Source: JBFLYH01 sp964630235 (lineage in GTDB: Bacteria; Oederibacteriota; JAAXVQ01; JAUVAV01). Taken from it: 64,000 nt of DNA. This document shows, piece after piece, positions 8,090 through 18,000 of the stretch. The translations under genes and the position numbers were made by a program. Within the stretch, counting starts at the first letter, position 1. Each line of letters begins with the position of its first letter. The stretch spans positions 124,001-188,000 of the forward strand of contig CAZVUO010000004.1 in NCBI GenBank assembly GCA_964630235.1, written 5' to 3'. The notes beneath the pieces are model-generated. The model searched no databases. It worked only from the letters and a program-made list of their open reading frames with translations, and was not told the DNA's origin.

Positions 8090-9340
8090 CTAGGAAGGTA
8101 TTAGTTTTATTTTCGCGAATTTTCTTTTACCCACTTGAAGAATCAACCCATCGGTGATCTGAATATTCTCAGACGGATCCGTCACCCGCCTTTGATTGAC
8201 CTGCACCGCACCCTGCTGAATCATTCGCTGAGCTTCGGATTTACTGGCAGTCAATCCGGCGGCATGCAGAAGCGGAATGATCCACATCTTGCCGTCCTTT
8301 AACGCCTGTTCGGCAAGGGTTTTCTCGGGAATCGCGTCGGGCAATTCATTGTTTTTAAAAATCCGATCAAACTGCTCCCCGGCTTCCTTGGCCGCCGGTT
8401 CGCCATGATAGCGGCTGACCAAAGACTGGGCCAATCGCGACTTTAACTCCCGTGGATGCAGTTGGCCGGTTTCCCACGCTTGCAGCCACTGTCGCAGCGT
8501 CGGGAGATCGACATCCGTCAAGAGCTCGAAATATTTCATCATGAGGGTATCGGGCAGGCTCATTAATTTTCCGTACATTTCCTGCGGGGAATCGGTCAGA
8601 CCGACATAATTGCCCAAACTCTTGGACATTTTCTGCACGCCGTCCAGGCCTTCCAGGAGGGGCATGGCGATAATCACTTCAGGCTCCTGTCCGGCGGCCT
8701 GCTGCAACGCCCGGGCGACCAGGCAATTAAAGATCTGGTCCGTCCCGCATAGTTCGACATCGGACCGCAGCACCACTGAATCATACCCCTGGATCAAGGG
8801 GTACAGCAGCTCATGCAGACCGATGGGACGTCCCTCCCGGTAACGGAGCTGGAAATCGTCCCGCTCCAGGATGCGCGCAACGGTATACTGCGATGCCAAG
8901 CGGATGACGTCGGAAAAATTCATGGGCTGGCACCAGGTGCTGTTAAAGACGATTTCCGTCTTTTCCGGAAGGAGAATCTTGAAAACCTGTTCCTGGTAGG
9001 TCCGGGCATTGGCCTGGATCTGCTCGGACGTGAGCGGCGGACGGGTCACTGACCGGCCGGTGGGATCGCCGATCATGCCGGTGAAATCGCCGATCAGGAA
9101 CTGGACCGTGTGGCCCAAATTTTGAAATTGCCGCAGTTTGCGCAGGACCACGGTATGGCCCAGATGCAGGTCCGGCGCCGAGGGATCGGCGCCGTACTTG
9201 ACGCGCAAGGGAACGCCCCGCTGAAGCTTCGCGAGCAGAGCTTCTTCCCCAATGACTTCGGCGGTTCCCTGCCGCAGCAAGCTTAATTGCTGACTTTGGC
9301 TCACGGCATCCTCGTGCGCATCGTAAAGTAGTCTGACCAC
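8090..9340 (-). CDS. tyrS: Tyrosyl-tRNA synthetase
   Basis: 416 residues, normal for the bacterial enzyme. A class I synthetase with the HIGH-like motif HLGH at about residue 60 (PDLHLGHTVVLRKL), YGADPSAPDLHLGH context, and KMSKS at about 238-242. A C-terminal S4-like RNA-binding domain includes QGAVQVNQRRV. It charges tRNA-Tyr with tyrosine in the cytoplasm. It is divergent from the PBP1A gene, and the two share a short intergenic region. Confidence 0.97.
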   Translation of the reverse strand: MVRLLYDAHEDAVSQSQQLSLLRQGTAEVIGEEALLAKLQRGVPLRVKYGADPSAPDLHLGHTVVLRKLRQFQNLGHTVQFLIGDFTGMIGDPTGRSVTRPPLTSEQIQANARTYQEQVFKILLPEKTEIVFNSTWCQPMNFSDVIRLASQYTVARILERDDFQLRYREGRPIGLHELLYPLIQGYDSVVLRSDVELCGTDQIFNCLVARALQQAAGQEPEVIIAMPLLEGLDGVQKMSKSLGNYVGLTDSPQEMYGKLMSLPDTLMMKYFELLTDVDLPTLRQWLQAWETGQLHPRELKSRLAQSLVSRYHGEPAAKEAGEQFDRIFKNNELPDAIPEKTLAEQALKDGKMWIIPLLHAAGLTASKSEAQRMIQQGAVQVNQRRVTDPSENIQITDGLILQVGKRKFAKIKLIPS

Positions 9341-9417
9341 TTCGGAAAACGTATGCTAGCATCGCGCCTCAGGGGTTGGCAATGGGAAAATATCCGCGCC
9401 GCCGATCCGAAGACCTG

Positions 9418-9446
9418 TTGGGCCGAGGCGGTGTTTGTGGTACAAT
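9418..9446 (+). promoter_or_regulatory. Promoter of the PBP1A gene
   Basis: TTGGGC (9418-9423), a 17-nt spacer and TACAAT (9441-9446). Transcription would begin near 9453. This places the ATG at 9376 outside the transcript and supports the GTG start at 9499. Confidence 0.65.
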
Positions 9447-9498
9447 GCTTCGCGGCTTCACCCTGACTGCAACCGAAACCCTTGTCCCGGGAGTTCAC

Positions 9499-11718
9499 GT
9501 GAACGGTCCCTCACCTTCCCCGCAACCCGCGCCGGTCCGCTTGTGGACCCTGCGCCGCGTGCTGTGGCTGCTTTTCTGGTCCGGATTCGCCGCCGCCAGC
9601 GGCATCGCGCTCGCTGTTTATATCACCTTTCTAGGCGAAATTCCCCTGGTTACGGACCTCAAGGCCTACCAGCCCTCGTTGTCCACGAAAATCTATGACT
9701 GCCAGAACCGGCTGATTACCGAACTTTTCTCGGAGCAGCGGACCTTAATTCGCATGGACGACGTGCCCGAACGCCTTCAGCAGGCGATCATCGCCATCGA
9801 GGACAATAATTTCTATCAGCATTTTGGCATTCAATTTTCCGGCATTCTCCGTTCCTTCATGGTCAATTTTCTGCATAAAGAATACAAGCAGGGCGGATCC
9901 ACGATCACCCAGCAGCTGGCCCGCAATATGTTTCTGACGCGGGAAAAAACCATCGAGCGCAAGCTCAAAGAGATTATTCTCGCCTTGCAGATCGAACGCA
10001 CCTACCAGAAGCGGGAAATCTTGGAAATGTACCTCAACCAGATCTATTTCGGGAACGGCGCCCACGGGGTGGAATCGGCCAGCCGGACCTATTTCGGCAA
10101 ACATGTCAGGGAACTCAGCTTGCCCGAATGCGCGCTGCTGGCCGGCCTGCCCCGCGCGCCCAACACCTACAATCCCTACCGCAATCAGGAGCGCGCCCAG
10201 CAGCGGCGGAATTTGGTCCTTTCGCAGATGGAACGCTTGGGGTTCATCAGTGCGCAGGAGGCCGCAGCAGCCCGGGAGGCTCCCATCCAGCTGACTTCCG
10301 ATCAGGTTTCCGAGGCTCCGTATTTTGTGGAATATGTCCGCCGCCAGCTGGAGGAACGGTACGGCAGCACCGCGATCTACCAATCCGGCCTCGGGGTCTA
10401 CACGACGCTGGATCTGGACCTCCAGCGCATGGCCCAGACCACGATGGACGAAGGCATGCTGGAAGTGGATAAGCTGTTGGAGGGAAAGATCGACACCCTC
10501 TCCGGCCAGCGTCCCGAGGTGATCCAGGGAGCCCTGGTCCTGTTGGATTTTGCCACTGGAGAAATCCGGGCCATGATCGGGGGGCGGAGCTTCGCCGACA
10601 GCAAATTCAACCGCGCCTATCAAGCTCAGCGCCAGCCGGGATCGGCCTTCAAGCCTTTCATCTACGCGACAGCTTTGACCCACGGATTCACCCAGGCCGA
10701 TGTCATCCTGGATACACCCGTGGTGTTCCGGGACGAGCGCGGCGGGGTATGGAAACCGGAAAATTTCACCAACACCTTCCGCGGCCCCACCACCCTGCGT
10801 TCCGCGCTGACGCACTCCCGCAATGTCGTAACCGTGAAACTCCTCGACAAAGTGGGCGTGAAAAATGTCATCGCCACGGCGCAGCGGATGGGGGTGCAAA
10901 GTCTCCTGCGGCCGTACCTGACCCTGGCGCTCGGGTCCTCGGAAGTCAACCTGCTCGAGCTGACCTCGGCGTTCGGCACCATCCCCAACGGCGGCGTGCA
11001 TGTCAGCCCGGTCAGTATTTTGCGCGTGGAGAGCAATGCCGGCGAAACGCTGGAGGAAAACACCCCCTTCCAGACCGAAGCCCTGCCTCCCACGGCCGCC
11101 GCCATCATGAGCGATCTGCTCGAAAACGTGGTCAACCGCGGCACCGGCTTCGCCGTGCGCCGCCTGGGGTTCACCCATCCCGCCGGCGGCAAAACCGGCA
11201 CCACCAACGATTATTCAGACGCCTGGTTTCTGGGCTTTACCGGCGATTACGTGGCCGGCGTGTGGATCGGCCTGGATTCCCACCGCAGCCTGGGCAAAGG
11301 TGTCACTGGCGGCTATCTCGCCTGCCCGCTCTGGACCAAGCTGATGCTCCGCATCTACGCCAGCCGCATGCCAAAAAAACTCAACTTGCCTTCCGGAGTG
11401 GAAAAAGTGAATTTCTGCAATGCATCCGGCTTGCTGCCTAATCCCGCCTGCAAACCGTTCGTCGTCCAGGGCGTTTTCGCCATCGGGACCGCGCCCACGC
11501 AACCCTGCGACGTTCACGCGGACCCGGGAGCTCTTGGCGTTCAGCCCTCTCACCATCTGAACGTCTCGCCGGATCTGGTGGACTTCGGCGGCACTGCTTC
11601 GGAGACCGGTTCCATGGACGATGAAGCGCCGCCCGAACATCCTGGTCCCCAGCCGGCGCCGCCTTCGCCCGCGCAGCCTTCCGCCCCGCCGGCCACGGAC
11701 CGGCCGCCGGTATTCTAA
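9499..11718 (+). CDS. Penicillin-binding protein 1A (bifunctional transglycosylase/transpeptidase)
   Basis: 739 residues from GTG 9499, chosen because a promoter lies just upstream and a GGGAG ribosome site precedes it by a few bases. One N-terminal membrane helix (about 18-40) anchors it in the inner membrane. The glycosyltransferase domain has the catalytic motif EDNNFYQHFG (Glu near 100) and GGSTITQQLARN. The transpeptidase domain has SAFK (serine near 382), SRN and KTGTTND (near 563). The last 60 residues are Pro-rich, preceded by a Cys-containing segment (FCNAS...PACKP). It polymerises and cross-links peptidoglycan. Confidence 0.95.
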   Translation: MNGPSPSPQPAPVRLWTLRRVLWLLFWSGFAAASGIALAVYITFLGEIPLVTDLKAYQPSLSTKIYDCQNRLITELFSEQRTLIRMDDVPERLQQAIIAIEDNNFYQHFGIQFSGILRSFMVNFLHKEYKQGGSTITQQLARNMFLTREKTIERKLKEIILALQIERTYQKREILEMYLNQIYFGNGAHGVESASRTYFGKHVRELSLPECALLAGLPRAPNTYNPYRNQERAQQRRNLVLSQMERLGFISAQEAAAAREAPIQLTSDQVSEAPYFVEYVRRQLEERYGSTAIYQSGLGVYTTLDLDLQRMAQTTMDEGMLEVDKLLEGKIDTLSGQRPEVIQGALVLLDFATGEIRAMIGGRSFADSKFNRAYQAQRQPGSAFKPFIYATALTHGFTQADVILDTPVVFRDERGGVWKPENFTNTFRGPTTLRSALTHSRNVVTVKLLDKVGVKNVIATAQRMGVQSLLRPYLTLALGSSEVNLLELTSAFGTIPNGGVHVSPVSILRVESNAGETLEENTPFQTEALPPTAAAIMSDLLENVVNRGTGFAVRRLGFTHPAGGKTGTTNDYSDAWFLGFTGDYVAGVWIGLDSHRSLGKGVTGGYLACPLWTKLMLRIYASRMPKKLNLPSGVEKVNFCNASGLLPNPACKPFVVQGVFAIGTAPTQPCDVHADPGALGVQPSHHLNVSPDLVDFGGTASETGSMDDEAPPEHPGPQPAPPSPAQPSAPPATDRPPVF

Positions 11719-11832
11719 CAGGCTGCTGAAAAACCCTCATAGATTCATGCAGCAACCTGTTATCCCTTGAAATATCTCTGATATGTGAAGGGGGTATTCC
11801 ACGCTGCGCGGGCTTTTTCATCAGCCTGCTAA
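11716..11832. repeat. Small element with terminal inverted repeats (copy 2 of 2)
   Basis: Begins at the stop codon of the PBP1A gene. The left end TAACAGGCTGCTGAAAAA and right end TTTTTCATCAGCCTGCTA (ending 11831) are inverted copies with two mismatches. They match the ends of the copy at 2934-3052. A second inner hairpin pairs 11716-11728 with 11750-11762. It is non-coding, and its size (about 115 bp) matches copy 1. Confidence 0.6.
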
Positions 11833-11835
11833 GCC

Positions 11836-11873
11836 AAAAAAAAAGAGCCCTGCGCCGCATGGCGCAGGGCTCT
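11836..11873 (-). terminator. Terminator of ppdK
   Basis: A 13-bp stem AGAGCCCTGCGCC with its complement and a 4-nt loop. On the minus strand it is followed by a run of nine T. It lies 18 bp past the ppdK stop codon. Confidence 0.92.
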
Positions 11874-11890
11874 TGGCTGATCCGACCTGA

Positions 11891-14644
11891 TTACTTCCTG
11901 CCTCTCTTGCCCTTGCCTTTCACGGACTTGGTTTTATCTTTGGCCGCTTTCCGTGGATGCTGCAAAGCCGCCTGGGCGGCCGCCAGACGGGCGATCGGCA
12001 CCCGGTAGGGCGAGCAGGAAACGTAGTTCAGGCCCAGCTCATGGCAGAAAGTCACCGAAGCCGGGTCGCCACCATGCTCGCCGCAGATGCCCAGTTTGAT
12101 ATTCGGACGCGTCTGCCGCCCCTTGTCCACACCGATCTTCATCAGCTGGCCCACACCCACGATATCCAAGGTTTGGAAGGGATCTTTTTCCAAAATTTTC
12201 TTTTCCTCGTATACCTTGATGAACTTGCCCGCGTCGTCTCGGGAGAAGCCCAGCGCGGTTTGGGTCAGGTCATTGGTGCCGAAGGAGAAAAACTCCGCTT
12301 CTTGCGCCACCGCGTCCGCGGTCACCGCGGCTCTCGGCAGTTCGATCATGGTGCCGATGAGATACTGGAATTTCACTTTCTTTTCGGCCATCACCTCATC
12401 GAGTATTTTCACGGCCAGGTCCTTCTGGTGTTTCAGCTCCTTGACGTTGCCCACCAGGGGGATCATGATCTCGGGAATCACTTTGTTGCCCGCGGCATGG
12501 CATTCCGCCGCGGCTTCCGCGATCGCCCGCACCTGCATTTCCGTGATCTCGGGATAGGTGATGCCCAGCCGGCAGCCGCGAAGACCCAGCATGGGGTTGA
12601 GTTCATGCAGTTCCTGCACCCGCTTCAAAATGCGTTTCTTCTCTGCCAGCTCCGGCGCATTGGGATTGGCGGCTTCCAGTTTGGCGATCTCGACCATGAG
12701 TTCCTCCCGCTTGGGCAGGAACTCGTGCAAGGGCGGGTCCAGCAGACGAATCGTGACCGGATATCCCTTCATGCTGTCGAACAAACCCTTGAAATCCGAC
12801 CGCTGCATGGGCAGCAGCTTGGACAGGGCCGCGCGCCGCTCATCTTCCTCATCGGCCATGATCATGTCCACCATGTGCGGCAGCCGGTCCTCGGCGAAGA
12901 ACATGTGTTCGGTGCGGCACAGTCCGATACCCTCGGCGCCGTATTCCCGCGCCTTCTGGGCGTCGCGCGGAATATCCGCGTTGGCCCGCACGCCCATCTG
13001 CCGGTACTGTTCCGCCCAGGTCATGAACGTGCCAAAATCCCCGGACAGTTCGGGGTCCTTGGTGGGCACTTTGCCGGCCAGCACCCGGCCCGTGCCGCCG
13101 TCCAGTGTGATCCAGTCGCCTTCCTTGAAGGTCTGCCCCGCGACCACGAAGGATTTCCCGTTTTCCTGAATATGGATATCCTCGCAGCCGGCCACGCAGC
13201 ATTTGCCCATGCTCCGGGCCACCACCGCCGCGTGGCTGGTCATGCCGCCGCGGGCCGTGACAATGCCGCGCGACACTTCCATGCCGTGGATGTCATCCGG
13301 GCAGGTTTCCTCCCGCACCAAAATGACGTCCTCGTCCAGTTCCTCGGCCCAGCGCACCGCGTCTTCGGCCGTGAACACGACCTTGCCCGCGGCCGCGCCC
13401 GGCGAAGCCGGCAGACCTTTGGTCAGCAACTTCACCTCGGCCTTGGGGTCAATGATCGGGTGCAGCAACTGGTCGAGTTGGGCTGGCTGCACGCGCATGA
13501 TCCCCTCTTCCTTCGAAAGCAGTCCTTCCTTGACCATATCCACCGCGACCCGAATAGCCGCCTGGGCCGTGCGCTTGCCATTCCGGGTCTGCAGCATGAA
13601 GAGCTTGCCTTTTTCGATGGTAAATTCAAAATCCTGTACATCCCGGTAATGCTTCTCCAGCTTTTTGGTTATGCCATGGAGTTGTTTGAACACCGCGGGC
13701 ATTTCCTGCTCCAGCTTGGAGATGGGGTTGGGGGTGCGCACCCCAGCCACCACATCCTCGCCCTGGGCATTGGTCAGGTATTCGCCGTAGAACATATTCT
13801 CGCCGGTCGAGGGATTGCGGGTGAAGCCCACGCCCGTGCCGGAATCCGTGCCCATATTGCCGAACACCATGGCCTGAACATTGACCGCGGTTCCCAGATT
13901 GTCAGGAATGTCATTCATCTTCCGGTAATAAATGGCGCGGTCGTTGTTCCAGGAGCGGAACACCGCGTCCCGGGCCATGGTCAGCTGAGTCCAGGGATCC
14001 TGGGGAAAATCCTGCTTCTGGCTGGAGTGCTGGCGGGTGATCTCCTTGAACTTATTGACCAGGTCCTTGAGGTGTTCGGCGTTGAGTTCCGTGTCCAGTT
14101 TGACGCCAACCTGCGCTTTTTTCGATGAGAGCGCCTTTTCAAATACGTCTTTTTCAATCTCCAGGACCACGTTGCCGAACATCGCGATGAACCGGCGGTA
14201 GCTGTCAAAGGCGAAACGCTCGTTGCCCGTGCTCTTGGCCAGCCCTTGCACGGTCACGTCGTTCAGTCCTAAATTGAGAATGGTGTCCATCATGCCGGGC
14301 ATGGAGAACTTCGCGCCCGAGCGCACGGAAACGAGGAGCGGGTTCTTGGGATCGCCGAAAGCTTTGCCCATGGCTTTTTCCAGCTTGGCCAGGTTGACCT
14401 TGATCTCAGGGTCCAAGCTGGCCGGGACCTTGCGGCCGTTCGCGTAGTACAGGTTGCAGGTCTCGGTGGTAATAGTGAACCCTGCCGGCACCGGCACGCC
14501 GGAGTTGGTCATTTCCGCCAGGCCCGCGCCTTTGCCGCCCAGCAATTCCTTCTGCGATCCGTTGCCTTCCGCTTTCCCGTTTCCGAAAAAGTAAACAAAC
14601 TTCTTCTTGCTGCTGCCTGCCCTCTTTTTCGCTGCTTTTGCCAT
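11891..14644 (-). CDS. ppdK: Pyruvate, phosphate dikinase
   Basis: 917 residues, slightly long for the family because of a Lys-rich N-terminal extension (MAKAAKKRAGSSKKK) and a basic tail. The ATP-grasp domain shows GGKGAGLAEM and the PPDK-specific VSVRSGAKFSMPGMMDT. The phosphohistidine domain has GGMTSHAAVVARSMGK with the catalytic His near residue 470. The PEP/pyruvate barrel has GTNDLTQTALGFSRDD and the catalytic Cys/His motif CGEHGGDP. It interconverts pyruvate + ATP + Pi with PEP + AMP + PPi. It is monocistronic, with its own promoter and terminator. Confidence 0.98.
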   Translation of the reverse strand: MAKAAKKRAGSSKKKFVYFFGNGKAEGNGSQKELLGGKGAGLAEMTNSGVPVPAGFTITTETCNLYYANGRKVPASLDPEIKVNLAKLEKAMGKAFGDPKNPLLVSVRSGAKFSMPGMMDTILNLGLNDVTVQGLAKSTGNERFAFDSYRRFIAMFGNVVLEIEKDVFEKALSSKKAQVGVKLDTELNAEHLKDLVNKFKEITRQHSSQKQDFPQDPWTQLTMARDAVFRSWNNDRAIYYRKMNDIPDNLGTAVNVQAMVFGNMGTDSGTGVGFTRNPSTGENMFYGEYLTNAQGEDVVAGVRTPNPISKLEQEMPAVFKQLHGITKKLEKHYRDVQDFEFTIEKGKLFMLQTRNGKRTAQAAIRVAVDMVKEGLLSKEEGIMRVQPAQLDQLLHPIIDPKAEVKLLTKGLPASPGAAAGKVVFTAEDAVRWAEELDEDVILVREETCPDDIHGMEVSRGIVTARGGMTSHAAVVARSMGKCCVAGCEDIHIQENGKSFVVAGQTFKEGDWITLDGGTGRVLAGKVPTKDPELSGDFGTFMTWAEQYRQMGVRANADIPRDAQKAREYGAEGIGLCRTEHMFFAEDRLPHMVDMIMADEEDERRAALSKLLPMQRSDFKGLFDSMKGYPVTIRLLDPPLHEFLPKREELMVEIAKLEAANPNAPELAEKKRILKRVQELHELNPMLGLRGCRLGITYPEITEMQVRAIAEAAAECHAAGNKVIPEIMIPLVGNVKELKHQKDLAVKILDEVMAEKKVKFQYLIGTMIELPRAAVTADAVAQEAEFFSFGTNDLTQTALGFSRDDAGKFIKVYEEKKILEKDPFQTLDIVGVGQLMKIGVDKGRQTRPNIKLGICGEHGGDPASVTFCHELGLNYVSCSPYRVPIARLAAAQAALQHPRKAAKDKTKSVKGKGKRGRK

Positions 14645-14776
14645 CCTCGGCTTACCCCTTCCTTGAAGTGAGAGTGATCGTGATGCGTGCCTTGACCGTC
14701 CAGGGCATCACGGTAATGACCGCTGCTTGAATCGGGATTTTGAACTTTGCGGGGTTAGAAGCGCAAATTCGGCGGG

Positions 14777-14806
14777 ATTGTATCACATCCGCCCATTGTT
14801 TCGCAA
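14777..14806 (-). promoter_or_regulatory. Promoter of ppdK
   Basis: Minus strand TTGCGA (complement 14801-14806), an 18-nt spacer, TACAAT (complement 14777-14782). The leader to the ATG is about 125 nt. The glyS-derived repeat begins only 24 bp upstream of the -35 box. Confidence 0.6.
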
Positions 14807-14829
14807 GTTATTTCAAGCCGGAAATATCC

Positions 14830-14951
14830 TTCATTTATTGGGAGAATTCGGGGAAACGAGCTTGGAAAAATCCGCCAGGAGCCAGATCTTGCGGGCCAGG
14901 TTATGGAGTACATTCAGCCGGTTCTCCCGCACCTCCGGCCGCTCGTCCATG
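14830..14951 (-). repeat. Displaced copy of the glyS 3' end (left direct repeat)
   Basis: 122 bp matching 26997-27118 at all but 4 positions, in the same orientation and offset by 12,167 bp. It encodes the last codons of glyS and its TGA stop. The only differences fall in a 5-bp block, changing the terminal residues from NSADK to NSPNK. It is detached from any synthetase body. The sequence diverges abruptly at 14952, where a CATGGAGCCCCCC box begins that is also found in the mutM-inserted element. Confidence 0.9.
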
Positions 14952-15090
14952 GAGCCCCCCCCGGGCACGCCTGGGGCACCAACTCCTGCCAGGCGTTATT
15001 TGCAGGGCAGACGGCGACAACCCCGCAGCAGGAGATTCGCATTCCTCCCGGGCGATAGGCTGGGGACTTCTGCGAACGGGATGACATGAT
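14952..15090. other. Non-coding junction at the left end of the island
   Basis: 139 bp with no gene. It contains the hairpin ACGCCTGG/CCAGGCGT (about 14968-14995) and the GGAGCCCCCC box shared with the repeat inside mutM. It could be an attachment-site arm or the terminator region of the 2137-residue protein gene. No T-tract follows the hairpin on the minus strand. Confidence 0.4.
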
Positions 15091-18000
15091 TTAGTGGACG
15101 ACCAACACTTTTACGGTGCGCGTTAAAATCACAATTCCCCGTTCGGAGGTAACGGTGATTTTTGCAAAATACATACCTGGCGCATTGTTCTTACAGATCC
15201 ATTCAACTGCTGTTCCCATGGGCGAAGCGTTGAGGTGTTCTTGGACAGCAGACACTCTCTCGCCAAGCATGTTATAGATCTCAATGCTTACGCTGGCGCT
15301 TTCTTCAAGCCTCAAGGCGAATTTGATGCGCTCGCGTCCAGGATTGGGGTAGGGCAAGACCTGGCCCTTATCCACATTGTAGATCAATACGGAGGGAAGA
15401 GGCGTTTGGGTCGGGGTCACAGTGGGAATGATCGTGGGTGTTCTTGTCACTGTGACCGTAGGCGAGTTGCAAACACACCCAAGTTCACCCAGAAGCCGAT
15501 CAGCCGCTGCCTGAGCCTCTTCTAGGGTATCAAAATCTGTCGCATTCTCCGCATTGGTGCTGGCCCCAGCTTTATGGTCTTTGTGCTTTCCGTGGGAAAT
15601 GACCAGCAAGAGCAGATATCGCCTGCCGCCCAACCCCAAATTGTCCACCTGAACCAGATTGACGTCAACTTTAGGCGTTTCCGCGCTATTAAACATCACG
15701 CTAGCCGGCTCCCCTGCCGGCCCAGTAACTACCATCTTCTCGTTGCTACCCTCCAGATCACCCTCGCCCATGATCATCCTAAATCTAAGCGGAATATTTG
15801 GCTGCGGTTCCTTTCTATAGACTGAGATGCCAAACAAACGGCGCGATTCACCAGGTGACAGAATGAACGATCCTTCAACCCGAGCCCGCACATGCTGAGG
15901 GGTTAATACTGGCACAACCAGCGTGGCGCTGGCTGTAGGGGATGGCGTAGCTGTTAGGGTTGGAGTAACTGTTTCGGTATCAATCGGAGTATCCGTGCTG
16001 CTCAGCGTAGGCGTAAGTGTGGGCGTGGAAGTCAGGGTAAAGGTTGGAGAAGGAGTATCGGTTTGCGAAGCCGTGGCAGTACCTGACGGGGTATCAGTGT
16101 GTGTATGAGTTAGCGTAACTGTATCTGTATCAGTGGGGGTGTGGGTGGCTGTGACTGTGTCTGTATCAGTGGGCGTGGCTGTGAAAGTGGGCGTTGCGGT
16201 GTCTGTGGGTGTATCTGTAACTGTCGCTGTGTCCGTGGTGGTTTCCGTGGCTGTCTGAGTGAGGGTAGACGTGTCAGTCGGGGTTGGGGTATCGGTGGGC
16301 GTGGCGCTCGGGGTCGGGGTGACAGTAGCGGTCGGGGTTTCGGTTTGCGTGTCAGTCGGGCTTGCGGTTGACGTGGGTGTAGGCGTCGGCTCCCCTATGT
16401 TGAAGGTCATATCCTGCTGGCTGGTATTTCCCGACCAGTCAGAGGCTTGGAGGTGCAAAAGATGGCTGCCAATAGAGATAATTGGGTCGCCGTTATAAGG
16501 CTGGCCATCCAATAATATTTCGGAGTTTTTCAAGTGGGCATCAAGTATGCTGATTTCCGGTACCAGCGACGCGGCGTAGAATCCGCCTTCCTCAATATTG
16601 GCAATGGATATCTCCGGTGGGGTGTTGTCAATAATGACTTGATAGGCTTGCCCGCTTACGGAATTCCCAACTTGGTCAAATGCGCGGTACTGAATTTCAT
16701 GCCCGCCGTTTGCCGTTAAAATAACTTTCTGTCCTTCAGCATAATCGCTCCAGCCGTCGCTTCCCCATTCATGCACGAGTTGATATTCAGCCCGGTTTAA
16801 ACCCGATCCCAAATCTTCGGAAGTCAGTAGATACATGGTGGCGCTGGTGGCATAACGTATACCCACCGGGTCCAGCATAGGATCAGGTCCTTCCCAGCTT
16901 AGCGTCAAGTTAGGCGAGGTAATATCCACATACAACGGCCCGGTTTGCACCCAGGCACCTACGTTGCCAGTGGCGTCCACGGCCCGGGTATAAAGGCTGA
17001 TGCCTTGGGCAGCATACTCTGCTAAGGTTAGAGGGATGGTATAAATTTGATAGCTGGGCACTTGGTACTCATCGCCGGGGAATTTAAGCCGCTGAGGAGG
17101 TGCAATACCCCAGTGTATTTCTTGTATAGGCACTGCATCTGCACCGGTTTCCTGAGCATTGACGACGAACTCGGTCTGGCCATTGACGAATATCGTACTG
17201 TAGGGTTGATATTTGGGGTGATTGATGATAACCGATGTATCCGGCTTCAGTCCATTAACTACAACTTGCTTAGTCTGAACCGGCTCTTCATTATCCATTA
17301 GATCCACGGCGTAGTAGGAGACCATATGTTCTCCGACCGTGGCCAGGCTAAAAGGAACGGTATAGGTTTGCCAGGTTCCATCGACCGCCACTTTTATTTC
17401 CTTAAGCCCCGAGCTATAGGCCGTTGGCTCGGCGCTCGAAAGGACCAATTGATTTGCAAGGCCCACGAATATTTTACCCGTGGCTTCAACGGAATCTGAT
17501 TGTACTTCCAGGGTGGTAGTTGGCGGTGTGCGATCTACCGTAAAGAAGACCGACGCGGTATTTTCCACGCCAAGTTTATTCCTCACGGTCAACTGAGCAA
17601 AGTACTGGCCGCTCTTGGGGGCCTCCCACTTGACTAATTCCCCTTGTTCGACAGGGAAATCGCTTTGCGCGATCCTGGTTTGCGGCATCATGCTCCCGCC
17701 CAGTCCAGTGACTTCCAACCAATACTGCTCAAATTCGTAGCCAGTGGCCTGACCTTCGTACGTGATGGTTCCGCCAGACCAGCCGCTCATGGCAGGAGAC
17801 AGAATGATGGCAGTAGGCAGCCCATTGGCCACAATAACAGCCGACTGTTTGAGGATCGGCTGTCCCAAACCTGTCGCCTGAAGCTTGATGGTATAGGTTT
17901 CCGCGTCAACGATCTGATTCGAGTTGTTCTTGCCGTTCCAGGCTACGCTTAAAGTTCGCGGATAGGGTGCGCCAGGATCCTGCGGGGGATTTAGGTTTTT

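Noticed and set aside
9376..9498. Earlier ATG start for the PBP1A gene
   Set aside because: A promoter (TTGGGC, 17 nt, TACAAT) lies downstream of that ATG, and the residues are unlike any PBP N-terminus.
14727..15089. Two plus-strand open frames over the displaced glyS end
   Set aside because: They are antisense readings of the glyS remnant and junction; a similar antisense frame appears over the true glyS end near 27.0 kb.
15930..16395. Periodic GTG/TCGG-rich repeat, possible minisatellite
   Set aside because: It encodes the Thr/Pro/Ser stalk of the 2137-residue protein on the minus strand, and the frame is uninterrupted.
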